Below are positions 1 through 8,776 of a stretch of DNA of 64,000 nucleotides, piece after piece. Source of the stretch: Gordonia sp. UBA5067 (GTDB lineage: Bacteria > Actinomycetota > Actinomycetes > Mycobacteriales > Mycobacteriaceae); assembly GCF_002414845.1 (NCBI RefSeq), contig NZ_DIAX01000009.1, positions 45,049 through 109,048 on the forward strand. Direction: 5' to 3'. The first letter of the stretch is position 1, and each line of letters begins with the position of its first letter. The translations under genes were made by a program, and so were the position numbers. The notes under the pieces are model-generated. The model was not told the origin of the DNA. It worked only from the letters and a program-made list of their open reading frames with translations, and made no database searches.

Positions 1-689
1 TTGCCCAACAGCGCGTTTCCGCCGTAACCGGAACCGTAGGACCAGATCTCGCGGTCCTCGGGGAAATGGGTGATGTACTTCTCGGTGTTGCACGGCCACG
101 GCACATCCTCCTGGCCGGGTGCCAGCGGTGCGCCGACCGAATGCAGCCCCTTGACGAAGAACCCGTCGTCACCGAGGGCCTCGAGCACCTTGGGGCCGAC
201 GCGCGTCATCACGCGCATCGAGAGCACGACGTACTCGGAGTCGGTGATTTCGACGCCGAGTTTGGGGTCGTCGCTGCCGAGCGGGCCCATGCAGAACGGG
301 ATCACGAACATGGTCCGGCCCCGCATGCAGCCCCGGTACAGCTCGGTCATGATGCCCCGCATTTGCGCGGGGGCCATCCAGTTGTTGGTGGGGCCGGCTT
401 TTTCCTCGGTGGTGCTGCAGATGAAGGTGCGGGATTCGACGCGGGCGACGTCGGCGGGGTCGGAGAGGGCCAGAAACGAATTCGGCTTCTTCGACTCGTC
501 GAGTTTGACCATCGTGCCGGCCTCGACGAGCTGTGCGGTGAGGCGGTCCCACTCCTCATCGCTGCCGTCGGACCACACGACGCGGTCCGGCTGAGTCAAC
601 TCTGCAACCTCGGCTACCCAAGCAAGCAGGTCAGCGTGTTTCGTGGGCGCGCTGGCGGCGTCGAGTCCGGGAATCGTGGCAGAGGTCAT
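1..689 (-). CDS. pckG: phosphoenolpyruvate carboxykinase (GTP), N-terminal part only
   Basis: This gene runs off the left edge, so only about the first 229 residues are present. GTP-dependent PEPCK converts oxaloacetate plus GTP to PEP plus CO2 in the cytosol, the gateway to gluconeogenesis. The start ATG (689) opens [10 protein letters not shown], as in mycobacterial PckA, and a GGAG lies about ten bases upstream. Family blocks visible are [30 protein letters not shown] and [10 protein letters not shown] (oxaloacetate-binding region), then SVGAPL and [13 protein letters not shown] just before the cut. The kinase P-loop and GTP-binding parts lie outside the window. Codon use matches its neighbours. 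Confidence 0.96.
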   Translation of the reverse strand, partial: MTSATIPGLDAASAPTKHADLLAWVAEVAELTQPDRVVWSDGSDEEWDRLTAQLVEAGTMVKLDESKKPNSFLALSDPADVARVESRTFICSTTEEKAGPTNNWMAPAQMRGIMTELYRGCMRGRTMFVIPFCMGPLGSDDPKLGVEITDSEYVVLSMRVMTRVGPKVLEALGDDGFFVKGLHSVGAPLAPGQEDVPWPCNTEKYITHFPEDREIWSYGSGYGGNALLG

Positions 690-831
690 TGGAAGCGTCT
701 CCTGAAGTCGCCGACCGCCTGCAGCGCGGTCAGTCTGCCTCCCAGGATACGGGATCTACCTGGTCGATCGGGAGTCGGGTTGTCGGCGGAAGAGGCGTCG
801 GGTCCGAAGGTCCCGCCAGCGCACCGAAGAA

Positions 832-850
832 CCGGCCGGGGCCCGGCCGG
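832..850 (-). terminator. GC-rich hairpin after the DUF6802-type gene
   Basis: Arms CCGGCCGGG and CCCGGCCGG are perfect complements and sit directly after the stop codon of the gene read leftward. There is no U-run, as is common in high-G+C actinobacteria. It separates that gene from pckG. Confidence 0.55.
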
Positions 851-852
851 GC

Positions 853-1170
853 TTATCGCAGGCGACCCGGCCGGGCCGCGCTCCACTGCCCGGTATCGGG
901 GTCGTAAGTCGAGGACGACACCGACCCGTCGGCCCCGATCCGAGTGACGAGGTCGACCCGATGGTCTCCATCGGTATCGGTGAAAACCGTCAAGCCCGCG
1001 GCGTCGTTTCGGGAGAGGCTGTCACCCACCCCGTCCGCGTCGGTGTCCGCCGTCGCCGGCCCGAGGTCCCACAGTCGACCCGACTCCGAAAGCCACAGGT
1101 GTTCGCCGACGCCCCCGGCCGTGCCGTGGGCGCCCGCGGCCTCATCGTCGGGAAGATCGCCGTCCATCAC
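853..1170 (-). CDS. small DxDxDG-repeat protein (DUF6802-like)
   Basis: A 105-residue protein of unknown function. It contains two loops of the calcium-binding type, DTDADGVGDSL and DTDGDHRVDLV, in which alternating Asp/Gly resemble EF-hand or dockerin loops, and ends with a short conserved-looking YDPDTGQWSA segment. The start is GTG at 1170, which shares one base with the stop of the upstream gene, so translation is probably coupled; ATG at 1167 is an alternative. No signal peptide or membrane segment is visible. A longer relative with the same loop pattern lies at 32685-33173. Calcium binding is inferred from the motif only. Confidence 0.7.
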   Translation of the reverse strand: MMDGDLPDDEAAGAHGTAGGVGEHLWLSESGRLWDLGPATADTDADGVGDSLSRNDAAGLTVFTDTDGDHRVDLVTRIGADGSVSSSTYDPDTGQWSAARPGRLR

Positions 1171-2333
1171 TAGTTAGACGCAGCGGCGCGGCAATCGGTT
1201 CCCTGTGACCCGAGGTGTCCCCTCCAGGCGGCCCGCCGGACGGCGGCGGCGGCGGCCGCTTCGACACCGGTCAGCATCGCCGCCACCCGCCACTCGGTGC
1301 GGGCGCGGGCGTCGGCCAGGACCTCGGCCACCCAGGCGCGGGCCTGCCCGCGCAGGAGAACGCGACGGCGCAGCGCAACGGCAGCGGTCGCGACGCCGAG
1401 CCCGATCAGAAGGGCGGCCAGGACTGCCGCCCCACCTGGGATTAGCCCGGCCATCGACCCGGCCGCCAGGCGGCCGACACCCAGTCCGCTCGATGCGCCG
1501 ATCAGCACCAGCACCGCGTCTTCGGCCCCCCACGTGCGGCGCTGCCACGAAACCGCCATCGAGGGCGCGGGCCCGGCGGGCCGCGGATCGGCCGCCCGGT
1601 CGTAGGCGGCCAGGCCGACGAGGGCCGTCGCCTGGATGTGGGCGGCCTGTTCGCCGACCGCCCCGACGAGGTCGCGCTCAAGATCGGCCGACGAGCACCG
1701 CAACCAGTGCACGAACCGCTCCACATCGCCCACGCGCAGTTCCATCGCCGCTTCCTGGCCCGCCGACGCCAGCTCCCGGAATCCGGCATGAATCCGCCCA
1801 CCGGCCCACGTCCGCACCGCGGCAGACCCGAGCCGCAGACCGGTGAGGCGTTCGGCGGTGGTGCGGCGGGCGAGCTCGACGGCGGCCCGTCCATCAGATT
1901 CCGCGATGATCCACCCGACCAGGTCGTCAAACCCCGACGCCACCGCGTCGCCGCGGTCGGCGAGACCCAGCGCGACCGCGAACACCGGCAGCCGACCATC
2001 GGGATCGAGCACACGGCTCGCCGTCATTGCGCGGTCGGGCCAGGTCGGACAGTCCTCGATCCCAACGGCGACCAGCGCAACCGCGTCACAGCGTCGGCGC
2101 AGGCGATGCACGTACGCTGCTTGACCGGCACCGATCTCCGCGCCCACCGGGAACAGCCACAATCCGACCACCCCCTCGGCCCCACCCCCTTCGGCCCCAC
2201 CCGCCGTCTCGACGACGAACCCCTCCGCCGCGAGCGCGCGGCTCACCACCGACAGATTCGTTTCCCCGGATCCGGCCACCCCGGTCCGGCCCACCAGGAT
2301 CTTGCCCAGCCGGCTAACGCGCTGCTCTCCCAT
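1170..2333 (-). CDS. conserved membrane protein, Rv0209-like, unknown function
   Basis: A 387-residue protein. Residues 1-60 look like the edge of a nucleotide-binding fold (GKILVGRTGVAGSGETNL), but the sequence lacks a standard GxxxxGK[ST] P-loop, so GTPase activity is doubtful. The middle is Ala/Arg-rich and helical. About residues 270-325 hold two hydrophobic segments separated by MAGLIPGG, followed by an Arg-rich helical tail. This layout resembles a dynamin-like protein with a degenerate G domain, but that is inference. The start ATG (2333) has GGGGGAAA upstream. In M. tuberculosis a hypothetical gene (Rv0209) occupies the same place between pckA and trmB. The 3' end overlaps the next gene by one base. 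Confidence 0.75.
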   Translation of the reverse strand: MGEQRVSRLGKILVGRTGVAGSGETNLSVVSRALAAEGFVVETAGGAEGGGAEGVVGLWLFPVGAEIGAGQAAYVHRLRRRCDAVALVAVGIEDCPTWPDRAMTASRVLDPDGRLPVFAVALGLADRGDAVASGFDDLVGWIIAESDGRAAVELARRTTAERLTGLRLGSAAVRTWAGGRIHAGFRELASAGQEAAMELRVGDVERFVHWLRCSSADLERDLVGAVGEQAAHIQATALVGLAAYDRAADPRPAGPAPSMAVSWQRRTWGAEDAVLVLIGASSGLGVGRLAAGSMAGLIPGGAAVLAALLIGLGVATAAVALRRRVLLRGQARAWVAEVLADARARTEWRVAAMLTGVEAAAAAAVRRAAWRGHLGSQGTDCRAAASN

Positions 2334-2411
2334 TGATATTTCCCCCGTGCGTCAGGCCGAACCACCCCCGTAGTCGACAACCCTCATGTAATCAGGTGAG
2401 ACGATGGTCCG

Positions 2412-3155
2412 GTGAGCGATACCGTCGATCAGTCCCGGCTCTACCCGCGCGTGACGAGCTTCCGCTTCCGGCGGGGCACGCTGACCCCGGGCCAGCGCCG
2501 CAATTGGGAGACCCTGTGGCCGGCCCTGGGCCGCGACCTGCGTATCCACCCCGAGCCCGGCGGCCGGGTGGCCGAACCGCCGCTGCACACCGATCGGTGG
2601 TTCGGGCGCAGCGCCCCGCTAATTCTGGAGATCGGCTCGGGCACCGGCATCTCCACTGCGGCGATGGCCGGTGCGGAACCCCAATTCGACGTGATCGCCG
2701 TCGAGGTCTACCAACCCGGGCTGGCTCAACTGGTGGGCCTCGTGGACCGTGGTGGATTGACCAATGTCCGCATGATTCGCGGCGACGCAGTCATCGTGCT
2801 CGATGAGCTGATCGAGCCACAGAGTCTGCAGGCGATCCGCGTATTCTTTCCCGACCCCTGGCCCAAGGCGCGCCACCACAAGCGGCGATTGCTGCAGTCG
2901 GGAACCCTGGCGACGATGGCCGAGCGGCTCGCCGACGGCGGCGTGTTGCACATCGCCACCGACCATGCGGACTACACCGAGTGGATTCGCGAACTCCTGG
3001 ACGCCCAGGATACGACCCGCACGCACCTGGTGCCGCTGACCGGAGACAGTCCCGTCTCGTTGGCCCGGCCGACGACCAAGTTCGAGGGCCGGGCCGCGAC
3101 CGAGGGCCGCGTCGTCACCGAATTCGTCTACACGCGAGCCGAGGGGGACCAATGA
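2412..3155 (+). CDS. trmB: tRNA (guanine-N7-)-methyltransferase TrmB
   Basis: TrmB transfers a methyl group from SAM to N7 of guanine 46 in the tRNA variable loop. The 247-residue protein shows the SAM-binding motif EIGSGTG (about residue 73), the acidic end of beta-2 (VEVYQPGLA) and the family signature FFPDPWPKARHHKRRL (about 145-160), followed by ATDHADYTEW. The start is GTG (2412); the nearby ATG at 2403 is out of frame and hits a stop at once. It is divergent from the upstream membrane gene, and its TGA overlaps the ATG of the next gene (ATGA), so the two are translated together. Confidence 0.95.
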   Translation: MSDTVDQSRLYPRVTSFRFRRGTLTPGQRRNWETLWPALGRDLRIHPEPGGRVAEPPLHTDRWFGRSAPLILEIGSGTGISTAAMAGAEPQFDVIAVEVYQPGLAQLVGLVDRGGLTNVRMIRGDAVIVLDELIEPQSLQAIRVFFPDPWPKARHHKRRLLQSGTLATMAERLADGGVLHIATDHADYTEWIRELLDAQDTTRTHLVPLTGDSPVSLARPTTKFEGRAATEGRVVTEFVYTRAEGDQ

Positions 3156-3844
3156 GCAACGGATCTGAGAACGGGGTCGGCGAGGTGATCTCCGGGCAGT
3201 CGCGCGCGCGTCGAGTCCTGCTCGTCTGGGACGCGCCCAACATGGACATGGGTCTCGGCGCGATCATCGGCGGCCGGCCGACCGCGGCGCACCGGCCACG
3301 GTTCGATGCCGTCGGCCGGTGGCTGCTCGGGCAAACCGAGTCAATTCGCACCGGTGACGACCCGTCCCGGCTGCCGGTGGGTGTGTTGCCGGCGATCGAG
3401 GCGGAGGCGACGGTCTTCACCAACGTGAGCCCCGGCAGCGCCGACGTGGTCCGGCCCTGGGTCGACGCGCTGCGCAACGTCGGGTACGCCGTGTTCGCCA
3501 AGCCGAAGATCACTGACGACACCGATGTGGACGACGACATGCTCGCCCACATCGAGATGCGTCACCACACGACCGGGCTGGCCGGGCTGATCGTCGCCTC
3601 CGCTGACGGCCAGGCCTTCCGTGAACCGCTGCTTCGGCTCGCGGCCGAGGGCATTCCGATCACCGTCATCGGTTTTCGCGAGCATGCGAGTTGGGCGCAG
3701 GGCGGGGAGCTCATCACCTTCGTCGACCTCGAGGACATCCCCAATGTGTTCCGCGAGCCGCTTCCGCGGATCACCCTCGACGCGCTGCCCGACGACGGCG
3801 CCTGGCTGCCCCCGTTCCGGCCGTTGTCCGCGCTGGTGCGATAG
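3152..3844 (+). CDS. NYN (PIN-like) domain protein, Rv0207c family
   Basis: A 230-residue cytosolic protein with the NYN/PIN-like fold, a family often acting as metal-dependent ribonucleases. Acidic positions expected for such a site are visible in VLLVWDAPNMDM (about residues 23-34), TDDTDVDDDMLAHIEM (about 116-131) and VASADGQAF (about 144-152). The short C-terminal tail LPDDGAWLPPFRPLSALV is typical of the actinobacterial family. ATG at 3152 overlaps the trmB stop by four bases. The neighbours (trmB, mmpL3) are kept in mycobacteria, where the homologue is Rv0207c. Substrate unknown; an RNA-related role is inferred from the fold and the trmB coupling. Confidence 0.85.
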   Translation: MSNGSENGVGEVISGQSRARRVLLVWDAPNMDMGLGAIIGGRPTAAHRPRFDAVGRWLLGQTESIRTGDDPSRLPVGVLPAIEAEATVFTNVSPGSADVVRPWVDALRNVGYAVFAKPKITDDTDVDDDMLAHIEMRHHTTGLAGLIVASADGQAFREPLLRLAAEGIPITVIGFREHASWAQGGELITFVDLEDIPNVFREPLPRITLDALPDDGAWLPPFRPLSALVR

Positions 3845-3989
3845 GCCCTGATCCCGCTCGGCGCCGGCCGGAATCGGCTGCAATCCGGGCCTACTCAGTT
3901 GGCATTCAGGCAATACCTGGAAGAATGGCCCGACGTGGGTTCTGCGGCACATGCGTTCCGGATGTGTCGCGCGACGAAAGGAACCAAGC

Positions 3990-6854
3990 GTGTTCGGATG
4001 GATCGGCGCGTTCGTGTATCGAATGCGGTACACCGTCATCGCCATCATGGTGGCCCTGATGGCCGGGCTCGGCCTCTACGGGCTGGATCTGCCCAAGCAC
4101 CTTTCCCAGAGTGGCTGGTTCGACCCGACGTCGCAGTCCGTAAAGGGCTCGATCATCGCTGACCAGGTCCTTGGCCGCGACCACAAGTCCGACATCGTCC
4201 TGCTGGTGACCCCGCCCCCGGGACTCAAGATCGACGATCCCGAGTTCACGACGAAGATGGAGAACTTCGTCAACGACCTCGTCACCAACGAGAAGACCAA
4301 GGGCCTCGTCGGCCGCTCTGATCCCGGCATCGTCGACCCGTTCTACCTCGCCGACAACAGTGCCGCGGCCAAGGCGGCCCAGGACACGATCCGCTCGCAC
4401 ACCTTCAACCACGACGAGAACAAGGCCTTCATCAGTATCGGCGTCAAGGGCCACGACGACACGTCGATCTTGCAGAACTTCAAGTCGCTGCGCCCCGCCT
4501 TCGATGACATCGACAAGCGCTTCGATCTCCAGGGTGCGAACTTCCAGCTGGCCGGGCTGCAACCCATTGCGAATGCGATGAGCGTGGGCATGGAGCATGA
4601 CATCCGCCGCGCCGAAGTCATCGCCCTGCCGGTCGTCGCGCTCATGCTGTTCTTTGTGTTCGGCGGTGTCATCGCCGCGTTCCTTCCGGTCCTGATCGGC
4701 GGCCTCACCATCGCCGGCTCGTTGGGCATCATGAAGTTTCTCGCGACGGTGACCGAGCTGAACGTCTTCGCCCAATCAGTGGTGACGCTGATCGGCCTGG
4801 GCATCGCAATCGACTACGGCCTGTTCATCGTGAGCCGGTTTCGCGAAGAGCTGGCCGAGGGGTACACGACGAAAGCCGCGGTCCGAAGAACCGTGATGAC
4901 CGCCGGTCAGACGGTGTGGTTCTCCGCGACGATCATCATCGCCGCGATCGCCTGCCTTCTTCTGTATCCGCAGGCCTTTCTCAAATCGGTGGCCTACGGG
5001 GCGATCGCCTCGGTGGCACTGGCCGCTTTCCTCTCGATCACCGTGCTACCGGCGATCCTCGGCATCCTCGGACCGCGCGTCGACGCCCTCGGCTTCTCGT
5101 TCTTGCGCCGCACCAAGACCAAGCAGGAGGTCGAGGACGGGTTCTGGGGAAAGCTGTCCGGGTGGGTGATGAAGCACCCGCTCAAGACGGCGATTCCCAC
5201 CGTCCTGCTGCTTCTCGCGCTGATCATCCCCTTCGGCAATATCCAGTTCGGCGGTATCAGCGAGCGCTATCTGCCGCCGGACAATCCGACACGCATGGCT
5301 CAGGAGGCCTTCGACCAGGCCTTCCCCAAGGAGCGAACCGAAGAAATCAAGCTGATCGTCGTCTACGACGAGAACAGTACCGAGGACCAGGAACGGCTGG
5401 TCGCCCTCGCGGATTCGGCCAATCAGCACGACCGCAGCGTGCCGCCGAACGAGCGGTTCTTCACCAAGGAGTTCTCGCTGTCGTCCGATGAGGGCGCGCT
5501 GACCGGGTCCCGGGGTGATTCCGGTCAGGGCGTGGTGCAGATGTCGGCGGGTCTGCGCGATCCGAAGGACACTCGCGCCTCGGCCGATGCGATCAAGTAT
5601 CTGCGCTCGATCGATCACCACGGTTTGCAGTACGTCTTTGTCGCCGGCACTCCGACGCTGACCCAGGATTCGATTGACGCGCTGCTGACCCGTCTGCCGC
5701 TGATGGCGGTCATCCTGATTCTTGTCACCGGCTTCCTGATGTTCCTGGCGTTCGGCTCGCTGGTGCTGCCGATCAAGGCGGCTCTCGTCTCGGCACTGGG
5801 TTTGGGGGCGACGCTGGGCATCTTGACCTGGATTTTCGTCGAAGGCCACGGCTCGAGCCTGTTGAACTTCACGCCGGGTCCGCTGTTCGCCGCGGTGCTG
5901 GTCCTCATCATTGCGATCGTGTTCGGGTTGTCGACGGACTACGAGATCTTCCTGTTGTCGCGCATGGTCGAGGCGAGACAGAAGGGGGCGTCGACGACGG
6001 AGGCGATCCGGGTGGGCACGGCGCACACGGGCCGAATCATCACTGCGGCCGCAGCGATCCTGGTCGTGGTGACGGGCGCATTCGCACTCTCGGACATCGT
6101 GATGATGAAGTACATCGCGTTCGGCATGATCGCGGCCCTGATCCTCGACGCGACGATCATCCGCATGCTGCTCGTGCCGTCAACGATGAAACTGCTCGGC
6201 GACGACTGCTGGTGGGCGCCGAAGTGGATGCAGGCCTTTCAGCGCAAGCTCGGCCTCGGCGAGACGATTCTCGATGTCGAGCCCGACGATATGCGTGAGC
6301 TGAGCGCGGCCGCGGTCGGCTCGATGTCAGCGGGCACCGTCATTGCCACGGCGCCGACGACGGCCTTCGCCAGTCCGTCCCGGGTTTCGCCGCAGGAAGC
6401 CGCGCCCACCACGGTTTTCCCGACGCCGGGAGCGCAAGCGAACGGGCCGAATCCGCTAACCGCGCCGGGAGCGCAAGCGAGCGGGCCGAATCCGCTAACC
6501 GAGTCGCTGGCAGCGCCCGTGGAGCAGCCGCCGATCACGCCTCGTCGCCCTGCGCCGATCCCCCCTGCGCCGATCATTCCTGCACCGCCGCCGATCCGGC
6601 CGGTGCAGCAGCCCGGTCCGGCGCAGGATTCGGCAGCGGACGATACCCCCGACACGGGGGCGTGGAAGCTGGGCAACGGCGGTATCCGCCTCGGTGGTCT
6701 TGATGCCCCGGCGCCGGTTCAACCGCCCCCGCATGCTCCCGCGCCCGTCGCCGATGAGGACGACGATGCCGACGGCAAGCGCGCCGCGGGGCACCGCGAC
6801 CGGGAGATCAGTGTGCAGGATCTGCTTCGCCGGTCCCGCGATCAGGACGACTAA
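3990..6854 (+). CDS. mmpL3: MmpL3, trehalose monomycolate exporter (RND family)
   Basis: An inner-membrane RND transporter that flips or exports trehalose monomycolate for the mycolate outer membrane; essential in mycobacteria. The start is GTG 3990 (FGWIGAFVYRMRY), preceded by AAAGGAA seven bases upstream, giving 954 residues. The layout is TM1, a porter domain, a TM2-6 bundle with the proton-relay pair in GIAIDYGLFIVSRFRE, a second porter domain, TM7-12 with the matching GLSTDYEIFLLSRMVE, then a cytosolic Pro/Ala-rich tail ending in ISVQDLLRRS, a conserved MmpL3 C-terminal box. The tail carries two copies of a 13-residue repeat (PGAQANGPNPLTA, about residues 812-837) encoded by a 39-bp DNA repeat related to one in leuS. 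The gene converges with the response regulator, six bases away. Confidence 0.96.
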   Translation: MFGWIGAFVYRMRYTVIAIMVALMAGLGLYGLDLPKHLSQSGWFDPTSQSVKGSIIADQVLGRDHKSDIVLLVTPPPGLKIDDPEFTTKMENFVNDLVTNEKTKGLVGRSDPGIVDPFYLADNSAAAKAAQDTIRSHTFNHDENKAFISIGVKGHDDTSILQNFKSLRPAFDDIDKRFDLQGANFQLAGLQPIANAMSVGMEHDIRRAEVIALPVVALMLFFVFGGVIAAFLPVLIGGLTIAGSLGIMKFLATVTELNVFAQSVVTLIGLGIAIDYGLFIVSRFREELAEGYTTKAAVRRTVMTAGQTVWFSATIIIAAIACLLLYPQAFLKSVAYGAIASVALAAFLSITVLPAILGILGPRVDALGFSFLRRTKTKQEVEDGFWGKLSGWVMKHPLKTAIPTVLLLLALIIPFGNIQFGGISERYLPPDNPTRMAQEAFDQAFPKERTEEIKLIVVYDENSTEDQERLVALADSANQHDRSVPPNERFFTKEFSLSSDEGALTGSRGDSGQGVVQMSAGLRDPKDTRASADAIKYLRSIDHHGLQYVFVAGTPTLTQDSIDALLTRLPLMAVILILVTGFLMFLAFGSLVLPIKAALVSALGLGATLGILTWIFVEGHGSSLLNFTPGPLFAAVLVLIIAIVFGLSTDYEIFLLSRMVEARQKGASTTEAIRVGTAHTGRIITAAAAILVVVTGAFALSDIVMMKYIAFGMIAALILDATIIRMLLVPSTMKLLGDDCWWAPKWMQAFQRKLGLGETILDVEPDDMRELSAAAVGSMSAGTVIATAPTTAFASPSRVSPQEAAPTTVFPTPGAQANGPNPLTAPGAQASGPNPLTESLAAPVEQPPITPRRPAPIPPAPIIPAPPPIRPVQQPGPAQDSAADDTPDTGAWKLGNGGIRLGGLDAPAPVQPPPHAPAPVADEDDDADGKRAAGHRDREISVQDLLRRSRDQDD
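6424..6501 (+). repeat. two 39-bp in-frame repeats in mmpL3
   Basis: Two tandem copies at 6424-6462 and 6463-6501, differing at few positions. The core GCGAGCGGGCCGAAT is shared with the 36-bp repeat inside leuS at 25765-25860. They encode part of the cytosolic Pro/Ala-rich tail and keep the frame. Confidence 0.9.
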
Positions 6855-6860
6855 CCCTGG

Positions 6861-7505
6861 TCAGTCGTTGCCGTCCAACCCGTGTTCGATCGCGTAGCGG
6901 GCGAGTTCGACTCGGTTGGCCAGTTGCAGCTTCCGCAGCGAGGACTGCACGTGGTTCTCGACGGTTCGGTGGCTAAGGAATAGTTTCGTCGCGATTTGTT
7001 TGGCGGTCATCCCCTTCGCCACGTACCGCAGGACCTCCGTCTCGCGGGGCGACAGGATCGGCTTGGCCGGATCACTGCTGGCCGACAACCGGCGAAACTC
7101 ACCCAGGACCAGCCCGGCCAGGCCGGGGGTGAATACGGCTTGCCCGGCTGCGGTTGCCCGCACCCCGGCGATCATCTCGTCACGGGAGGCACTCTTGACC
7201 AGATATCCGGCGGCACCGGCCTTCACCGCCTCGAGCACGTCGTCACGCTCATCGGAGGCGGACAGCACCATTACTCGCGTCGCCGGGCAGACCGCCAGCA
7301 GCTGCGCCGTGGCCTGCGCGCCGCTGCCGTCGGGGAGGTGCATGTCCATCAGGACCACGTCGGGCTGAACGGCGGCGGCTCGTCGTACGGCGGCCGCCAC
7401 CCCGGCGGCCGTCGCGACGACCTCGAAGCCTTCGTCGAGAAGGTCCCGCTCGATACCGTCGCACCACATCGGGTGGTCGTCGACGATCATCACTCGGATT
7501 GTCAT
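6861..7505 (-). CDS. NarL/FixJ-family response regulator
   Basis: A 214-residue two-component regulator. The receiver domain (about 1-120) has the acidic pair in VMIVDDHPMW, the phospho-acceptor Asp in VVLMDMHLPDGSG, the conserved Ser in VLSAS and Lys in YLVKSAS. The C-terminal LuxR-type helix-turn-helix (about 148-210) reads LSPRETEVLRYVAKGMTAKQIA and LFLSHRTVENHV. The ATG at 7505 overlaps the stop of the sensor kinase gene (ATGA), so the two form a pair. A longer in-frame extension to 7571 lies inside the kinase gene and was rejected. The signal and targets are unknown; the coupled AI-2E permease upstream may be functionally linked. Confidence 0.93.
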   Translation of the reverse strand: MTIRVMIVDDHPMWCDGIERDLLDEGFEVVATAAGVAAAVRRAAAVQPDVVLMDMHLPDGSGAQATAQLLAVCPATRVMVLSASDERDDVLEAVKAGAAGYLVKSASRDEMIAGVRATAAGQAVFTPGLAGLVLGEFRRLSASSDPAKPILSPRETEVLRYVAKGMTAKQIATKLFLSHRTVENHVQSSLRKLQLANRVELARYAIEHGLDGND

Positions 7506-8776
7506 TCCAGCCTCCGTTCGACCCCGCCATCGTTGCCGCCATGATCGCGCAGCGGGACCGTCAACTCCCATTCGGTGCCCGCGCCGGGAGTCGAATCCAG
7601 CACGACTCGGCCGCCCAGCGTCTCGATGCGCCCGATGATGGCCTGGGCGACACCGAGCCGACCTTCGGCCGCGGCGGCCGCCAGCCGTCCCGGCTCGATG
7701 CCGATGCCGTCGTCGCGGATGCTGATCACCAGTTCGTCGCCGAGATCCTCCAACAGGACGAATGCGTGGGCCCCCGGACCGGCGTGGCGATCAACGTTGT
7801 CGAGGGCGTTGCGCACGGCGCCGTCGATCTCGGTGCCGCGCTCGATGGGCACCGGGACCGGGTCGCGCGGGGTACTGACCGACACCACCCCGCTGGTCCG
7901 GCCGCGCAGCAACAACGCCAAATCAATCCGGTCCCCGTGCTCGCGGGCCGGGTGGTCCATGCCGACGCGGTCCTCGTCGGCCCGCTCGGTGAGAAGTCGG
8001 CGCAGGGCGCGTTCTTGCTCCCCGGCCAGCCCGGCCAGCTCCGCGGTGGGGCCGCCGATTTCGCGTCCGCGGCGTGAGATCATCGCCAGCGCCTGCAGGA
8101 CGCCGTCGTGAACGTGGCGGGCCAACCGGTCGCGCTCTTCACCGGCTGCGGCATAGCGCGCGGCCTGCGTCAGCAGCTCGTGGTTGCGCCGCCCACTGGT
8201 CGCCGCCCATCCGACGACGAGGCCCAGGAAGAGCAACTGGATGAGCTGGGCGTTGCGGCCGAAGTTTAGATTCACCTGCCCTTTGACGACGACGGAGGAC
8301 GCCCACACCGCGACGCCGGTCAGCGCGCCGCCCGTTGCCCCGCCCAGAATGGCCGCCGAGATCACCGCGTTGCAGGCCCACAGCGTCGTCGGCCAAGACT
8401 GGTTGTCGGCGATCCAGGGCGCCGACGCGACATAGGACGTGGAGAGCATCAGTGCCGCGGTGACGGCGATGTCGGCGCCCACCCAGCCCCAGTTCCGCCC
8501 GAATCCGATGAGGTAGGCGGCAGCGCAGGCCGCCGACCACCCGACGAGGCCGGCGCACAGCACCGCCGTCACCCGTGGGCGTTCCAGCTGCCCGTTGACG
8601 GCCGCCTGGAATCCGACGGCATACACCAATGACAGCGCGCGGAAGACTTGGGCGGCCCGCCACAACGGTGCCGCGGCGTCCTCGTCGATATTCCGCATCC
8701 GGTCCAACCAGTCCCGCCGCGCCTCGATCCGAGGAGATGTGGGCCGAGAAGATGTGGGCCGCTCCCCCTCGGTCAC
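7502..8776 (-). CDS. NarL-type membrane sensor histidine kinase
   Basis: A 424-residue kinase of the MacS/NarX-like class. An N-terminal Arg/Ser/Thr-rich stretch is followed by about five or six hydrophobic segments (residues 50-200) with almost no extracytoplasmic loop, suggesting a signal sensed in or at the membrane. The dimerisation/phospho-acceptor helix reads ERDRLARHVHDGVLQAL (His about residue 230). The ATPase has NALDNVDRHAG (N box) and ISIRDDGIGI (G1). The start is GTG 8776, whose GTGA overlaps the permease stop; it is followed by a 15-bp tandem repeat encoding RPTSSRPTSP. The cytosolic partner is the adjoining response regulator. Confidence 0.9.
   Translation of the reverse strand: MTEGERPTSSRPTSPRIEARRDWLDRMRNIDEDAAAPLWRAAQVFRALSLVYAVGFQAAVNGQLERPRVTAVLCAGLVGWSAACAAAYLIGFGRNWGWVGADIAVTAALMLSTSYVASAPWIADNQSWPTTLWACNAVISAAILGGATGGALTGVAVWASSVVVKGQVNLNFGRNAQLIQLLFLGLVVGWAATSGRRNHELLTQAARYAAAGEERDRLARHVHDGVLQALAMISRRGREIGGPTAELAGLAGEQERALRRLLTERADEDRVGMDHPAREHGDRIDLALLLRGRTSGVVSVSTPRDPVPVPIERGTEIDGAVRNALDNVDRHAGPGAHAFVLLEDLGDELVISIRDDGIGIEPGRLAAAAAEGRLGVAQAIIGRIETLGGRVVLDSTPGAGTEWELTVPLRDHGGNDGGVERRLE

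Noticed and set aside
7506-7571. Upstream extension of the response regulator
   Set aside because: Lies inside the kinase gene; the receiver domain starts at MTIRVMIVDDH with an ATGA overlap.
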